A stretch of 64,000 bases of DNA from Pedinophyceae sp. YPF-701 (GCA_916048055.1 CAJZHL010000031.1:1542738-1606737); one strand, 5' to 3'. Shown: positions 1 through 16,664, counted from the stretch's first letter. Notes: generated by a model from the sequence alone, not told the origin. Numbers and translations are program-made.

Positions 1-315
1 GCGGCCCCGAGGACGCAGCGGCGGTCCTCGCTGCGCAGCGCGGGGCACGCACGGGGGGGGGTGTCGAAGGACTCCGCGGACGACCCGGGGGGGGGAAATC
101 ACGGCCTGACGGTCGTGGGCGGCGATCTGGACGACGACGCGTGGGCGCAGCGGCGCGGCGGCGCCGCGGCGCAAGGGGAGGCGGGCGCGGGCCTTGGTCC
201 CGCCGCGGCTGGTGCTGCGGCAGCGACGCGCATAGCAGACAGGGTGGGCGGCGCGCTGGGGAGTGTGGAGGAGGTGGAGATGGAGGACGAGATCGAGCAG
301 GGGGAGCTGAGGTAG
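1..315 (+). CDS. 3' end of an unidentified protein (partial)
   Basis: Frame 1 is open from the first base to a TAG at 313-315, so this is probably the last exon, or part of it, of a gene starting left of the window. The readable C-terminus is rich in Gly, Ala and Arg and then becomes acidic, ending with the stretch EEVEMEDEIEQGELR. No domain or catalytic motif is visible and I do not recognise it. In DNA this GC-rich an open frame of this length could occur by chance, so the call rests mainly on the acidic ending and the position upstream of a clear gene. Confidence 0.35.
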   Translation, partial: AAPRTQRRSSLRSAGHARGGVSKDSADDPGGGNHGLTVVGGDLDDDAWAQRRGGAAAQGEAGAGLGPAAAGAAAATRIADRVGGALGSVEEVEMEDEIEQGELR

Positions 316-881
316 CGCGCGTGTGAGGCAGCGCTCTTTCTGCGTGTTGGTGCCGGCGAGTCGGGCGCGCAGCCCTGCGGTCTCCGTCCTTGAGACGAGA
401 CACCAGTCAGTCAGTCAGTCAGATTTCACAGTCCGGGCGCCGTGCCGCCCGCTCCGCGGCCCGCAACGCGCTCCGCCGCCCCTCGCGCACACGGCCACCG
501 CACAGCCACTTCCGCCACCGCCTCGCACCCCGAACGCGCACAACAGCCCCCCCCAAACACGGGGGGGGGTCCGGTGTGTCGTGGGCTCCGTGCCGTGCTG
601 GTGGCTCGTCCGTGGCGCCGCGAGCAGTCGTCGCACACCAGCCCGCATCGTCACGGCGCCCGAGCGCCCCCGCGACCGTCGACCCGGGGCCCGCGCGCAG
701 TCTGACTCGCCGGCTGAGTCGGTGCCGTGTGACACGGCGTCCGCTGTTGCGTCGCGGCCGCGCGCTGCGGCGCAGTGCACGGGCAGAGCACCTCGCCGCG
801 CGCTGGACGACCCCGACCCCGCTCGTGGCCCCCGGACACCCCTCGTCTCTCTTTGGCGGCAAGCACACACCGCACCTGAAC
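316..881. other. intergenic / 5' region upstream of NAGK
   Basis: No convincing gene is present. The stretch holds a short (CAGT)n tract at about 404-421 and runs of C and G near 546-570. Open frames occur on both strands but are ordinary for this base composition. It presumably carries the promoter and 5' UTR of the acetylglutamate kinase gene that starts at 882. Confidence 0.5.
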
Positions 882-5452
<4,571 letters not shown>

Positions 5453-6217
5453 GAGGTGCGCGCGGCGCCGCGGCGAGGTGCGCGCCGCTCCGGCTCTCTC
5501 ACCCAGCCGCAGCGGCCTGCTCGATGCAGCTCGCTCGGCGGTGGCAGCCGCCGACGGCGCGACCCGGAAGGGAGTCCCCCGCGCGACGCGCTCAACAGGG
5601 CTTCGGCTAGGCCGCTCGCACGGGGCGCACAGGTCGCGCGTGCCTCGCGCAGCTGCCGCACGCAGTGCAGTGCGCTCCGCTCAGCACGGGAAGCGATGTG
5701 GCGGTCCGTAAAATAGAGCTTGGCGGGAAGATCCGCCCCTGTCGTAGACTGTCGCTATGGTTTGGTGGGCTCCGCTGCGTGTAGGCGCACCTGCGAAGGG
5801 CCCGGCATCGTTCCGTGGCTGCTGCGTACCATACTTCGCGCACTGCCTCCCCGCGCGGCGTCAAGATCCCCGCCGCGGCCGCGTGTCGCACGACAGCCCA
5901 CGCGCGTCAGGCCCCGCCCGCCCGACACGGCGCTGCAGGCCGCCCTGGCCACGTCGGGCCGGCGTGCACCGCCCGGGCGCAGTGTACGACGCAGCGAGGC
6001 GCGTGAATCGCATTTCGAGACCCGCCAGACACCGCCGCGTCCGCCTAGCGATCCATCACGAGCCTGGCCGCCTACTACGAGCTCCTCCGGCGCCCCGGGC
6101 GGGTCTTCGGTGCTCGCAGAGCTGCCACAGTACTGTCGTGGTGTCTAGCGAGCGCGGTGTTGCGCTTTGCGGGTTCCCCCGCCGGCACCGGAGGTCGGAG
6201 AGGTGCAGGGGGGGAAT
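5453..6217. other. intergenic between divergent genes
   Basis: This region is shared by the sulfotransferase gene (-) and the unknown gene at 6218 (+). It probably includes both promoters and perhaps an undetected first exon of the sulfotransferase. No repeat or recognisable element was found. Confidence 0.4.
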
Positions 6218-7861
6218 ATGGCGACTGACGTGCCGTACCGGCCCTCGACGGAGGCTCCGCACATGCGCTCGATGAAGGTCGTCAATATCCAGCCCGAGCC
6301 GCTCGACCTGGAGAAGTCGGCGGCGCCAGCGCTGGAGCCGTCGATCGAAGGTGAGTCCACACATGCACACCGCAACTCCCGCCGCATCGCGCGACAGGAG
6401 CGCCCGCGGTGCGCCGCGAGCGCTACCCATCTGCAACGACCAGCGATTGGCGCTGCGACGTGGCGATGCGGCCGGACGCGGACGCAGCAAGGGCTCTCTT
6501 TGTGCGTAGAGCAATATGCCCGTGGCACGGGCGACGCGCGCGCTGCCTTGGTCGTCGAGCGCGCAGAGCGCGGTCTCTGTCGCTGAGGGCGCGCTGTACG
6601 GCGGAGCGCGGACCCATCCGTGCCGCGCCCACGCCTGGCCACCTGCGCGCAGCGGCCCTGAGCGGCGTGGCGGGGCGCAGCGGCAACAGCTCCCCGGTCC
6701 GCAGCATCAGCCCGGACAAGAAGAGCCGGCGGTACGAGCAGATCCGCTCCCAGCTCGCCCCGAAGCGCATGCAAGTCGGGCAGCCCACCGTGCGCGTCGC
6801 CAACCGCATCTCCGAAGCATCGGGGTCGGGGCCCGCGTCGGCGGGTCCCATCGCGCGGAACAAGACCATCTTCGCGGACTACCGCCCCGAGGGCGAGAAC
6901 CTCCTCGGGAAGGACCGCGCGCAGGCCTCGACCGCCCTGCAAGTTCCTACCAATCTCTTTGCCCAGACGAGCGCCGCGGGGGACCGCGAGGGGGGCAGCA
7001 ACGCGGGCGGCGCCGGGGAGAGCACCACCATCCGGTGGAAGGTGCGCGCCGCGCCGCGCGCGCGTCGACGTCCCGGCACGCTCGCGCGATGTCGCTCGCA
7101 TGCACACACGCGCGCGCGCGCGGCTCCGGGGCTGCAGGCGCGGGGCGTGTGCGTGAAGGAGGTCCGCGAGCTCCCGCCGGAATTCCAGGCCGGCGTGAAC
7201 GCGTCGATTCCGCTCCTGACGTCGTCGCTGGTGCTAGATGCCGACCCTGACGCGGGCGCCGACCGCCCCGCGTGGAACAAGTCGACGCAGTCCGAGCTGT
7301 ACCCCGACCCGCTGAAGCCGCCCGCGAAGAACGAGGCGCAGCGCGTGCGGTACGGGCGGTGGTACATGCCGCCGGACAAGTGGGAGGCCGAGCCCGCGAA
7401 GCGGCGCTCGGTGTGGGACGATTCGCTGATCAGCCTGAACCACCGCATGCAGCAGCAGTCGCTCGTGAAGCTCGACCGCGACCAGCGGCTCATGGCCGAG
7501 ATGCTCGGCGTCAAGGTGCGCACCGCCCGCGCGCGTGCGCGACCGCGACGTGCCCTCGTGCGTTGCGGCGGGGAGCGAACGGCGGCGACGCGCCCCCGCG
7601 CCGCGCGTGCAGGTGGCGGACATTGACTTCGAGATGTCGCGGCTCGTGGCGCGCGAGCAGCAGGCGCGGAAGAACCTCCGAGGGCTATACTCCTCCAAAG
7701 CCTACCGAGAGTACCTACAGGAGACGGGGCAGCCGGTTCCGGCGTACCTCGAGGGCGTAGACACCACGGACGGGAACGCGATGGCGCCGCCGCGGACGGG
7801 GCAGACGCGGCCCCCGCCGTCGCGGAGCGGGTCGGTGCTGGACTCCTCCCGGCGCTTGTGA
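6218..7861 (+). CDS. conserved-looking protein of unknown function
   Basis: Four exons (6218-6350, 6653-7041, 7138-7515, 7613-7861) join in phase and give 382 residues starting MATDVPYRPST. I do not recognise the family with confidence. Visible features are a Ser/Pro-rich segment (NSSPVRSISPDKKSRRYEQIRSQL divided over basic residues), a central box RYGRWYMPPDKWE near residue 230-240, and an amphipathic, charged stretch DFEMSRLVAREQQARKNL followed by LYSSKAYREYL near the C-terminus. The Arg-Tyr-Gly-x-Trp-Tyr box is somewhat reminiscent of the FAM47 family, but I could not verify that. No signal peptide or membrane span is visible. Start choice: the ATG follows a poly-G run and exon 1 ends in a strong GTGAGT donor. 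Confidence 0.75.
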
Positions 7862-8577
7862 GCTGCATGGCGGACGGACGGGCGCGGGGGGGGTGCGGGG
7901 TGCTCGTGCGCGGGGGGGCGGAGACCGTGCTGCGCGCGTGTCCTCTAGCAGCGTCAGGGCGTGCGTGGGACGCGAGCGAACACGTGCCAGCGCCGTCACA
8001 TGTGCGCGTTGCTGATTCGTCGCGCAGCGCGGCCGCGGCGTCGCGCGTGCTGCGGCCGGGACACCGGCAAAACGCGGTGGTCGCTGGACACCAGCAGCGG
8101 TGGAGGCGGTCGCCGCCTGCGTCGGTGGTTTGTGTCGAGCACGGCCGCGCAGGGGCGCTCGGTGGAGTCGCGGGGATGCTATGTCACGAGTCACAACCCT
8201 TCAGCAACCACTCGGAGGAAGACCAGGGCTGCCCGGGGCGCTGGCGGGTGTTGTGGTGTTTGACATCACATGCTGTGGATGCCGAAGAAGCTCATGCGCT
8301 CCGCTTGCGAACGATTCGGAGGCGGTGCGGGCACGGTATGTCAGTGCCGCCGGGAACGTACGTTTGTGGCCGTGTCGGGCGTGCGATGCGCAGGAAACGC
8401 GTGCTCGGTCGTGTGGCGCGCCGCAGCGCGGTTGGCAGACGTCCTGCCACCAGCCTGCGGCCGCTGCGTCGTCGGGGGATGGGAAAGGGGGGTTGGAAGA
8501 AAAATCCGGGGGTGATTGGTGTCAGGAGGGGCCGTGGGGTAGGTGCCGTGCGAGCTCTGGGAGACGTGCTATCATCC
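7862..8577. other. intergenic between convergent genes
   Basis: Downstream flanks of the gene ending at 7861 (+) and the PP2C gene ending at 8578 (-). Open frames here lack any recognisable motif and I see no repeat or RNA gene. The 700-base length is longer than most convergent gaps in this window. Confidence 0.45.
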
Positions 8578-10615
8578 TCAGAGCCCCGAGCATCGCGCGA
8601 CGATCCCGGGCTCCGTGAAGGGGTCCTTGTTGCCGCGCCGCGCCGCCACCGAGTCCTGCCACACCTCCTTGGACACGGCCTGGAACGCCGCGAGGTGCTC
8701 GTGCATTTCCCTGTCGAGCGGGTGCGGCCAGGCCTCGCCGCCGCCCGCGTGCTCCTCGACGCCGGCGAGGTCCACGACGCTGAGCCACCCCCAGCGCCAC
8801 GGCTTGTCGACCGACACCCGGGGGTCTCTCGCGGAGTCCCCCGCCGCGCCCGGCGCGAGGAAGAGCGGCTCCGAGGCCTCGTCCTCCATAGCGGCGTCGT
8901 CCATGCCGCACGGCGACGACACGCCGACGGACGGGCACTCCCGCGTGGTGTCGGGCATCGCCAGCACGTCGCGGGCGCTCGCGGGGGTCGCGGGGTCCGC
9001 GGCGGCGCGGTCGATGCGCTCCGAGCGCGCCTTGCGCACGTCCTTCGCCGCGGGAGAGCCCGGCGCGCTCGGCTCCTTGGGCCCGTGGCTGCTATTCGCG
9101 CTCTTATTGTTATTATTGTTCCTGCGCCCGCCGAGGCACGCGAGGAGGAGGCCCTTGGGGCCCTTGGGCTTGTGCCAGGCCTCGACTGGGTTCTCCCTCC
9201 CGAAGCCGGCCACGAGCTGCGCGAAGTCGTCCGCGCTCGAACGGACCTGCAACGTTCGATCAAACACCCACGCGCGCGCTTAGTCCATCAATTAATTGAT
9301 TAATTGATTACTTAATGGTTGGCGTGCTTTCATATTCGTGTGTTGATTCGGTTTTGTGGCTCGCATGGTCATAGCGGCCGTGTATTGCGAGACGGCGCGA
9401 ACGCATCCGCGCGCACCTGCGCCGCCTTGGGCACGATGTCGACCACCATGACCGTCACGTCGTCCGCCAGCCCGTACGTCTTCCCCGCACGCCGCACGAG
9501 CAGCTTCGCGGCCGTGTCCGACGGCCGCATCCGCACCTCCTGCACCATCTCCGCGTTGCCCACCGTCTTGTCCGCGTCCCACAGCCCGTCCGTCGCCACC
9601 ACGAGGCGGCACCCCGCCTCGGGTAGCCGCACCTGATGCACCGTGGGCGTGCAAATCACCGCCTCGCCGACGTCGAAGTCCCCCAGCGCGCGCCCGAGCG
9701 CCAGCCCGCCCGGCCACACCCGCAGCGGGCCCACGCCGCCCTCGAACTCCTCCGCGGCGCCGCGCAGGGAGGTGCACAAGCGCCGCACCAGCACGCCGCG
9801 GCCCTCGTGGGCGCGCACGCGCTTGACCTCGCGCTCGCTGACGTCGAGGCGGTGGTCCGCCGTCACGGGCACCACCTCGCTGCCCGTGTCCAGGTACGCC
9901 AGCGTGTCGCCCAGCGACGCAACTGCACACCGGGGAGGGGGGGTGTTTGATGTTCGGGGGGGTGTGTGTTTGTCTCGGTTTCTGTTCCTGTGACCCGGGC
10001 GGGTCGGCGCGGAGCGTGCGGCGTGCGTGGTGGTCGTTTGCGGCGGCGGCGGGGGCGGGCGCACCGGTCGCAAGCCACCCTGTAACAAGAACAAGGGTGA
10101 CCGTGCAGCCCGAGGGGATGCCCGCGGCGCCGAACTTCCTCTCGATGACCGCGAGGGCGTTGCAGAGCGCGGCGCGGAGCTCCGCGAGCCACGCCGTCGC
10201 GGCGGCGTCGTCGTGCAGCGGCCAGGGCCCGGGCGGGAGGCGCTTGTGGACCTCCTTGTGGACCTGCGACATGCAGAACTGCGCGCACTCGTGCCCGTTG
10301 TGCCCGTCCATCACGCAGTACAGCCCGTACGACTTGTCGTCCATCGCCACGTGCTGCGGCTCGCCGTTGGCGCCCTCCAGGGCGTGCCACGGCCGCTCCC
10401 GGGCGTCCACGAAATTCACTTCGTCCGCCTCCCCGCACTCGGCCTCGATGCGCCCGATGTCTGCGCGGCGCCGCGGGCGGGGGGATTTTTCGGCGCGCGG
10501 GCGCGACGCTGGCGGGGATATGCCTGGGGAGGGCACGAGGGGCGCCGGCGCGCGGGTGCGGGCGGGGCGCCGTCGCGGGGCGCGCACCAGTGAGCATCAT
10601 CGTCCTGCGGGCCAT
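8578..10615 (-). CDS. PP2C-family Ser/Thr protein phosphatase with a C-terminal extension
   Basis: A metal-dependent protein phosphatase. Four exons join in phase: 10615-10588, 10460-10065, 9922-9417 and 9246-8578, giving 532 residues. The PPM core shows VMDGHNGHECAQF (metal-binding Asp), SGCTVTLVLV leading into VASLGDTLAYL, LGRALGDFD, VVATDGLWD and DDVTVMVVDI. The last exon adds about 220 residues after the catalytic domain: an Asn run (five N), a Pro/Ser/Ala-rich linker and then DKPWRWGWLSVVDLAGV. I cannot assign this tail. The usual N-terminal ED motif is not obvious. The joining of the tail is inferred from a CAG|GTGCGC donor at 9417/9416 and a TTGCAG acceptor before 9246, both phase 0; the alternative is a stop 16 codons past the donor at 9369. 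Substrate and location are unknown. Confidence 0.87.
9288..9310. repeat. AT-rich near-palindromic repeat (ATTAATTG units) in a PP2C intron
   Basis: Two and a half copies of an 8-base ATTAATTG unit form an almost self-complementary AT block inside DNA that is otherwise about 70% GC. It lies in the last intron of the PP2C gene (9247-9416). Confidence 0.7.
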
Positions 10616-11992
10616 GAAAACCGGCGTCGTGCGGAAAGTCCCCCTCCCGCCGCTGCTTTCGGAGGGCCATTCCGTGCACACCCGTGCGTAATGCTTGTCC
10701 TCGCCCTTCAGGAGCCCGATACCGACGCTGCGGAGGGGCGCAGGAGACGGAGACTGCGTTGCGATGCGGAGCGCGCGGCGGAAACGACGCGACGGGCCGT
10801 GCCGCGCGGCGCGGTTGGCGGAGGCTTCCGTCCACGGGACCGCGCGCGGCGTGCGAGGGGCGCGAACGCGAACGAACGCCCGGAGACGGTCGGTGGGTGT
10901 CCTGCCACGCGACCGGGGCGCGGCGGGTCGCGCGTGGCTGCAGTACGGAGCGGGCGTGCGACCAGCAAGGTGGCTGGTGCAGGCAATGGCCTGCGCGCGC
11001 GAACGCGCGGCCTGGGGGGGACGCGGCGCGCCGAGGGCGCATCACGCGAGCCATGGCTCGTCTGAGGCGCGCGATCTCGGCGCGCGCGGCGCTCGCCCGG
11101 CGCGCGGGAGGCACGTGCGTGACGCAACCACTGGCCCCGGCTGCGGGGCAGCGCGGCCCCAATCTGGCGATATACGCATCGCTTTCCTTCAATCCGGACG
11201 CGAAGGACGTGTGGATGCGCGCAAGGGCGCGGCCGAAGCGCGGCACGAACAGCGCCGACGGCGAGAACGGTCGGAGCGGTGCAGCGCACCTGCAGCGCGC
11301 GAACGGCGTCGTGAGCCCCACGATTCGACTCCGCGTGGTGGACCATTCTTCTTCCCGCATGCTCCCCGCGTGCATGCTGCGCGTCGTGCCCGACATCGCC
11401 TGCTCCAGGGACCCCTCGGCGTTGTGCGCGTGTTCCGGCCGCACGGCCCCAGCGATCGGCGAGCGAGCGCCGCGAACGGACGAGCCAGGAATCGCGAACG
11501 GTTGAGCGCCCTCCACTTCGGCGGTGCCGCGTCGTGCAAGCGGGCGGACCCGCTGTCGTCACTCGATGACGCAACGGGGGCTTCGAACGTCGCCAGCGGG
11601 GCGCCTGGTGATCTCGCTGGGCGGAGTATCGCACTGCCCCGCCGCGCCGCGCCGCCGAACATTGCTGCGGTGCCGGAGCGGGGACTCTCACGGACTTGAG
11701 TCGATGCGTCATTCCTGCCCCAGTCCCCCCGCCCGAACCGCCCGGCCCGGGGCCGCGCAGTGCCGGGTCAAGGGCGCCGCGGCAAGCCGCGCCACCGCTC
11801 ATCCTGCCCCGCCCGACCCGCGGCGCCCTGGTGTCCAGTACCCGACGCATTGCGCAACCACCGAGCACGGGCACACGGCATCGGCCTCGCCGCGCGAGCC
11901 GCGGCAGTATAGTCGGGCGCGAGGGCGAGCGCCAGGACGCGGCGCTGCGTGTGCGTCGCTGAGTCGGGGGCGCGGGCGGTGTGGTGCGCGCC
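10616..11992. other. long divergent intergenic region
   Basis: Nearly 1.4 kb separates the start of PP2C (-) from the start of IBA57 (+). Long open frames exist on both strands but are arginine/alanine-rich, overlap each other in several frames and carry no family motif, so I treat them as composition artefacts. It probably holds two promoters. Confidence 0.4.
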
Positions 11993-13378
11993 ATGAGCGG
12001 TGCGGGGCTGCAGGCTCGCCCACTGGGGCGCTTGGCCGCGCTGGTGCGCGGGTGCGCGTCGGCCGCGGCGCCGGCGGGGGCCGCGGTGCTCCGGGGGTCG
12101 CGCGCCGTGCTGGGAATGTCCGGACCGGACACCGAGAGGCTCCTGCAGGGCCTGGTGACGAACGACGTGCGCGGCCTGGCGGCGACGGGCAGTGGGCCGC
12201 CCAGGCCGCTCTATGCCGGGATCCTGACGCCGCAAGGACGCGTCCTTCACGATCTCATTCTGCATGCCGCGCCAGACAACGGAGAAAAGGGGCTGTCAGG
12301 TGCGCAGGCCCGCCGCGTTTCGCGCAAACACACACTCGTGGTCCTGCCGGCCCCCCTCTCGCCGCCCGCGCTTTCGCCGCGGCGCCCCTCGCGCGCGGCG
12401 CCCCGGACTCCGCGGCGAGCGGCTGCGGCGCACGCGGCGCCGCGGGGCCGCGGCCAGAGGTCCGTGTTGCGCTCCGAACCCTCCAGCGTCGCTCACTCGC
12501 ACGCACGCGCGCCCGCGTCACCGCGATCCGCAGTATACCTGGACGTGGCCGCGGGGTCCGTCGACGACCTGCTGCGGTACCTCCGGCGACACAAGCTTCG
12601 GTCCAGGGTCGACCTGCACGACCTGACGTCACACAAGGTGGTGGCTGCAGCGTGGCCCGGCGCCGGCGCCCCGCCCGCCGCGTGGGCCGCGTCCCTCCCG
12701 GGCGACCCGCGCGTCGCGGCGCTCGGCCGCCGCGGCATCATCGAAGCGGGCGCAGCCCCCGCGCCGGACGACGACGACAACGCCGCCGCGGAGCGCGTAT
12801 ACAAGTGCGTTCCGTGCCGCTCTCTCTCGTGCTCCCGCCCCGCGGCCGCAGCCGCAGCGCCCCGCTCGCCCGCGCGACCCCGCCGCAGCTCCTCCGCCGT
12901 CCACAGGTACGTCAGGGCGCTGTGCGGCGTCGCGGAGGGGCCGGCCGAGATACCCCCCGGGGAGGCATTGCCTCTCGAGTTCAACATGGACGGGATGGCG
13001 GGGGTGTCGTACACGAAGGGGTGCTACGTCGGCCAGGAGCTCACGGCGCGCACGCATTACACGGGCGTCGTGCGGAAGCGCGTCGTGCCGATTGCACTGG
13101 ACGGGGACGGTGCGGAGGTGGCCCCCGGCGCCAAGGTGTACGCGGAGGGCAGCAAGCGGGCCGCGGGGAAGATCCTCGCGACGTGCGCGGCGCCGGCGGG
13201 CGCGGGCGGAGCGGTCGGGCTTGCGCTGCTGCGGCTGGCGGCGGTGCTGCCGGCGGACGCGCCGCCGCTGGTGGTGGAGGGGGGCGGGGTCGCGGTGCGC
13301 GCGACGCGGCCGGAGTGGTGGCCCGCGGAGTGGGGCCACGAGGAGGACGACGCGCAGCAGGCGGGGCAGGCGGTGTAG
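11993..13378 (+). CDS. IBA57: IBA57 / YgfZ-like folate-binding Fe-S cluster assembly protein
   Basis: Members act with ISCA proteins in maturing [4Fe-4S] enzymes in mitochondria; relatives also occur in plastids. Three exons (11993-12299, 12534-12804, 12907-13378) join in phase into 349 residues. The decisive signature is [17 protein letters not shown] near residue 210-225, which contains the invariant Cys of COG0354 proteins. The GcvT-like N-terminal half is also clear, with [25 protein letters not shown] and [17 protein letters not shown]. The N-terminus ([19 protein letters not shown]) is rich in Arg and Ala and looks like an organelle presequence. The C-terminus ends in an acidic stretch. 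Choosing between mitochondrion and plastid is not possible from sequence alone. Confidence 0.9.
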   Translation: MSGAGLQARPLGRLAALVRGCASAAAPAGAAVLRGSRAVLGMSGPDTERLLQGLVTNDVRGLAATGSGPPRPLYAGILTPQGRVLHDLILHAAPDNGEKGLSGAQARRVSRKHTLVVLPAPLSPPALSPRRPSRAAPRTPRRAAAAHAAPRGRGQRSVLRSEPSSVAHSHARAPASPRSAVYLDVAAGSVDDLLRYLRRHKLRSRVDLHDLTSHKVVAAAWPGAGAPPAAWAASLPGDPRVAALGRRGIIEAGAAPAPDDDDNAAAERVYKCVPCRSLSCSRPAAAAAAPRSPARPRRSSSAVHRYVRALCGVAEGPAEIPPGEALPLEFNMDGMAGVSYTKGCYVGQELTARTHYTGVVRKRVVPIALDGDGAEVAPGAKVYAEGSKRAAGKILATCAAPAGAGGAVGLALLRLAAVLPADAPPLVVEGGGVAVRATRPEWWPAEWGHEEDDAQQAGQAV

Positions 13379-14277
13379 GCCTGGTGCGGCGAGTGTGACG
13401 GCGCTGCGCTTCGTGGCGTGCGTGGGGGCGTCGGAGGGGGTGAGTGCGGCCCGCTGTGGCGCTGCGCTGCGCCGGACGCGGCAGCTCGGGGCGCGCCGGG
13501 GCGGGGGGGTGTGAGGGGGGGAGTCGCACAACGCAGAGGTGCGTGGTTGGTTGCTGTGCGGTGCGGGTCGGGGCCGCAGTGTCTTGCGTCGCTCGCGGCG
13601 GTGCGGCGGGGTCGGCGCGTGCGGTGTCTCCGGTCTGGTGTGTGAAGGCCAGCGCGTGCGAGGTCGTGCAAGGCCTGGTTGGGTCCCTGAGGCTCTGTGC
13701 GCGGCGTGCGCGCCGGAAAGCGGCGAAACGCTGCTCGTTCTGGGGAGAGGATACATCGACTATTGCTATGCTGAGTGCGCTGTGGGGCGACAAGGGCGAG
13801 GCTGAGGGCGCGGAGGGCCATGAGGATGCGCGGCAAAGCGAGGTGCGGCGCGCGCCCCGGTCCGCGAACGACGCGCTGCGCACCGCAGGTCGCGCGACCT
13901 GTCCTCTGGCACGCGGGAAGCAGCGCACCTCACGCGTCCGCCGGAACGTTCGCGCCCGGAGAGGCATCGCAGCTGCGCGGACCAGGCTAGGCTCCGGTGC
14001 GCGCATCCAGCGAGCGCTCGCGCCCGGCGCGATTCCCACCTGCTTCCACCTACACCCGAGACGTTCAGCGCCGCGAGCGACTCGCGCGAGCGACGCGCGT
14101 GCGCGCAGCACGACGCGCGCTTTCCTGTCCCTCCCCTCGCGCCGAGCCGCCACGACGCCAACGCCGCCAGCCCGCCGGGTCCGACGCCCCGCCTGCGCTC
14201 TCCGTCCAGCGCAGGACAGCTCGGGCGGGCGCGGCGCGGCGGCGAGCGCCGCGGGGGACGGCGGGTGGAGCACGCAG
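13379..14277. other. intergenic region upstream of the BSD gene
   Basis: About 0.9 kb between two plus-strand genes. No supportable coding exon, RNA or repeat was seen. A further 5' exon of the BSD gene is possible, because the proposed ATG at 14278 directly follows a CAG that could serve as an acceptor. Confidence 0.4.
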
Positions 14278-16610
14278 ATGTGGTCGTTCGCCCAAACCGC
14301 GCTCACCTCCATCCAGGACCAGGCCGAGGAGGTCGTGCGCACCGTGCGCGAAGTGGACTGGGCGAAGGAGCTCTCCGACTTCCAGTCCGGCGCGCAGGCC
14401 GAGGGCGAGCTCCTCCACACCCACGCCAAGGACGCCGTGCAACACGCGCCGGAGAAGGCGCGCGCGCTCATCTCGAACGTCCGGCGCGCCGTGCCGAAGG
14501 ACCTCGAAGAAGCCAAGCGACGCGCCGGTGCGCCCCCGTCACGTGTGCCTGCTTGTGTGTCTGCGTTGCTTGCACTCGCGCGGCGCGCGGGGCGCCCCGC
14601 GCGCTCCGCGCGTGCTCGGATCGCGGATGATGGCTTCGGTAAAAGGGCTGAGCCAGCCGGGCCCCGCCGCGACTCCCCCCCGCCGGTCCTGGCGCCCCCC
14701 GCGGCGTCAGCGCCCCCGACGACGCGTCCGACCGCCGCGGCCCGGCTCCGGCCGTCCGGGCCGTTCGCCGCCCGTGCGCCGTCGCGCCTGGCCGCGCCCG
14801 CGCCGCCGCCCGCGCGCCGCCCGCCGCCGCGTCACCCCGGCCGCCCGCACGCGCGACGTTGTGGACCGGCCGCGCAGACGCGGCGACACGCACCAGCACG
14901 CACGGGCGTCCTGACGGAAGACAGAGGGCGTCTCTACCTCTCGTCTCCCTGTCGAAAGCGCACCGAGATCGCGCGTGCGGCGCGCGGGCGCGCGGCGCGG
15001 GCCATGCGCTGCGCCGGCGCGCTGTGCGGGTGGCTCGTAGTGGGGTGCCACGGATCGGTGCGGCGCGGCGATGCGAGGAGGCTGCGCGTGCGCGGGCGGG
15101 GGCGCCGACGGGCGCCGCGCGGGGCGTGGGCGCGGCGGCGGCTGCGCTGCGACGACAACGACGACTGACGCGATACATCAATCCCGTGGACGCGGACCCC
15201 GTGCTGCACGCGCGCACACCTGACGATACGCGCAACGCACCCTGCGCTCCTGCTCCGTCCCGGGCGGAGCGATAGGTCGCATTGTGGTTCTTTTCTTTTC
15301 TTTTCTTTTCTTTTCTTTTCTTTTGTTGCATGTTTTCTTCCTGCGTGCCACCGGTGCACGCGAGGTCGGCGCTGCGATATATTTGCATGGAGATAACGAT
15401 TGTCGCGGTTCCGACGCCCGCTGGCGCCGCGTGTGGTTCCGCGCGCGCAGAGGAGGCGATGAAGCACGCAACGGCCGCCGCGCCGCTCCTCGCCGAGCAG
15501 GGCAGGTCCGCCGCCGCCCTCTCCGCCTCCCGCCTCCAGGGCGCCGCCACGGGCCTCTCCGCGCTCTCCCAGGGGCTCCTCGGGCGCGCGGGCGGCTTCC
15601 TGGACCGTATCAACCAGTACCTGGACGAAGCGGACGCTGACGACGACGACGACGCCGACCTCCCCGCGGACTCCCCCCTCCGGAAGCCCGCCGCCGCAGC
15701 GCAAGCGCTCTCGCCCGCCGAGGCCGCGGCGGCGGCGGAGCTCGAGCGCGTCGTGGCGGCGATCCAGCGCGACAGCGGGACGTACTGCGACGAGCCGGAG
15801 GACGCGGAGGCGTTCGCGGCGTTCCTGGGGGAGTTCAGCCTCGAGGCGGCGCGGTCTGACATTGACGCGCTGCTGCGCGGGAGCCGCTTCATGGCGGAGC
15901 TGGAGTCGCGGATCGTGCCGGCGATCGTCGACTACGATGCGTTCTGGACGCGGTACTTCTTCCGCGTCCGGTGCGCTGCGGACGAGATCCGGGCGCGGTA
16001 CGATGAGGGGGGCAGTGAGGGCGGTGGGGAGCCCGGGGGCGACGCGACGGATGCTTGCGCGGGTGAGAGTGCCAGTGGAGGGGACGAGGGCGGCGCGGTG
16101 CGGAGCGGCGGCGCGGGGGACGCGGCAGCGGCGGCGGTGGCGACGCTGAGCGTGGCCGACGACCACGGATGGGGCCAGGCGGACGACGGGTGGGACGGGT
16201 CGGACGACGACGCCGGCGGCGACGCGGCTGCCCCCGGTGGCGACGCGACAGCGCAGCAGAGCAAGGCGGAGGAGGGCTCCGCGGCCGCCGCGGAGGGGCC
16301 GTCGCCGCCTGCGAGCGGAGCGGGGTCTCCGTCGCAGGGCCGGCGGTGGCAGTCCGACGCCATGGACTCGGCAAGCGGGGTGCGGGATGCAACCGTTTCG
16401 GGCCCGAGCAGCAGCGGGGGCGGGTGGGTGAATGTGTCGCACGGGCGCAGCAAGGGCGCGGACGCGGGCGCGGACGCGGACGCGCCGGCGGAGCGGGCGG
16501 AGAACGACGAGGACGACTGGGGTGAGGACGTGGCAGGTGCCGAGACTCCCCCCGGGGGGGAGTGTTCGGACGAGGGCAGCGACGTCGACGAGGACTGGGG
16601 CGAGCTGTGA
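14278..16610 (+). CDS. BSD-domain protein
   Basis: BSD domains (named from BTF2-like transcription factors, synapse-associated proteins and DOS2-like proteins) are short three-helix modules. Two exons, 14278-14527 and 15451-16610, join in phase into 469 residues. Exon 1 encodes a helical region (FAQTALTSIQDQAEEVV) typical of SYAP1-like N-termini. The BSD core is at about residues 203-256: FLGEFSLEAARSDIDALL, then YDAFWTRYFFRV with the diagnostic FW...YF residues. The rest is acidic, Gly/Ser/Ala-rich and low-complexity, with a tryptophan-acidic ending (DDWGED, DEDWGEL). By similarity it belongs with plant and animal SYAP1/BSD proteins; its function is not established. The 923-base intron is unusually long for this window and carries a TTTTC repeat. 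Confidence 0.87.
15291..15320. repeat. (TTTTC)6 microsatellite
   Basis: Six tandem TTTTC units followed by TTTTG lie in the intron of the BSD gene, about 130 bases before its acceptor. On the minus strand this produces spurious Lys/Glu-rich open frames. Confidence 0.95.
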
Positions 16611-16664
16611 GGCGCTGTTGATCGACGCTGCGCTCACAATCATGCACGCACGCGCACGCGCAAG

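Noticed and set aside
9288-9310. Promoter of a separate minus-strand gene at 9267
   Set aside because: That frame has no ATG and starts behind a good acceptor, so it fits better as the last PP2C exon with this AT block in the intron.
10684-11700. Plus-strand frames of 270-330 codons upstream of IBA57
   Set aside because: Several frames are open at once, there is no domain, and the codon pattern is unlike neighbouring genes.
15280-15480. Lys/Glu-rich minus-strand protein (KEKKRKEKKRK)
   Set aside because: It is only the complement of the (TTTTC)6 intron repeat.
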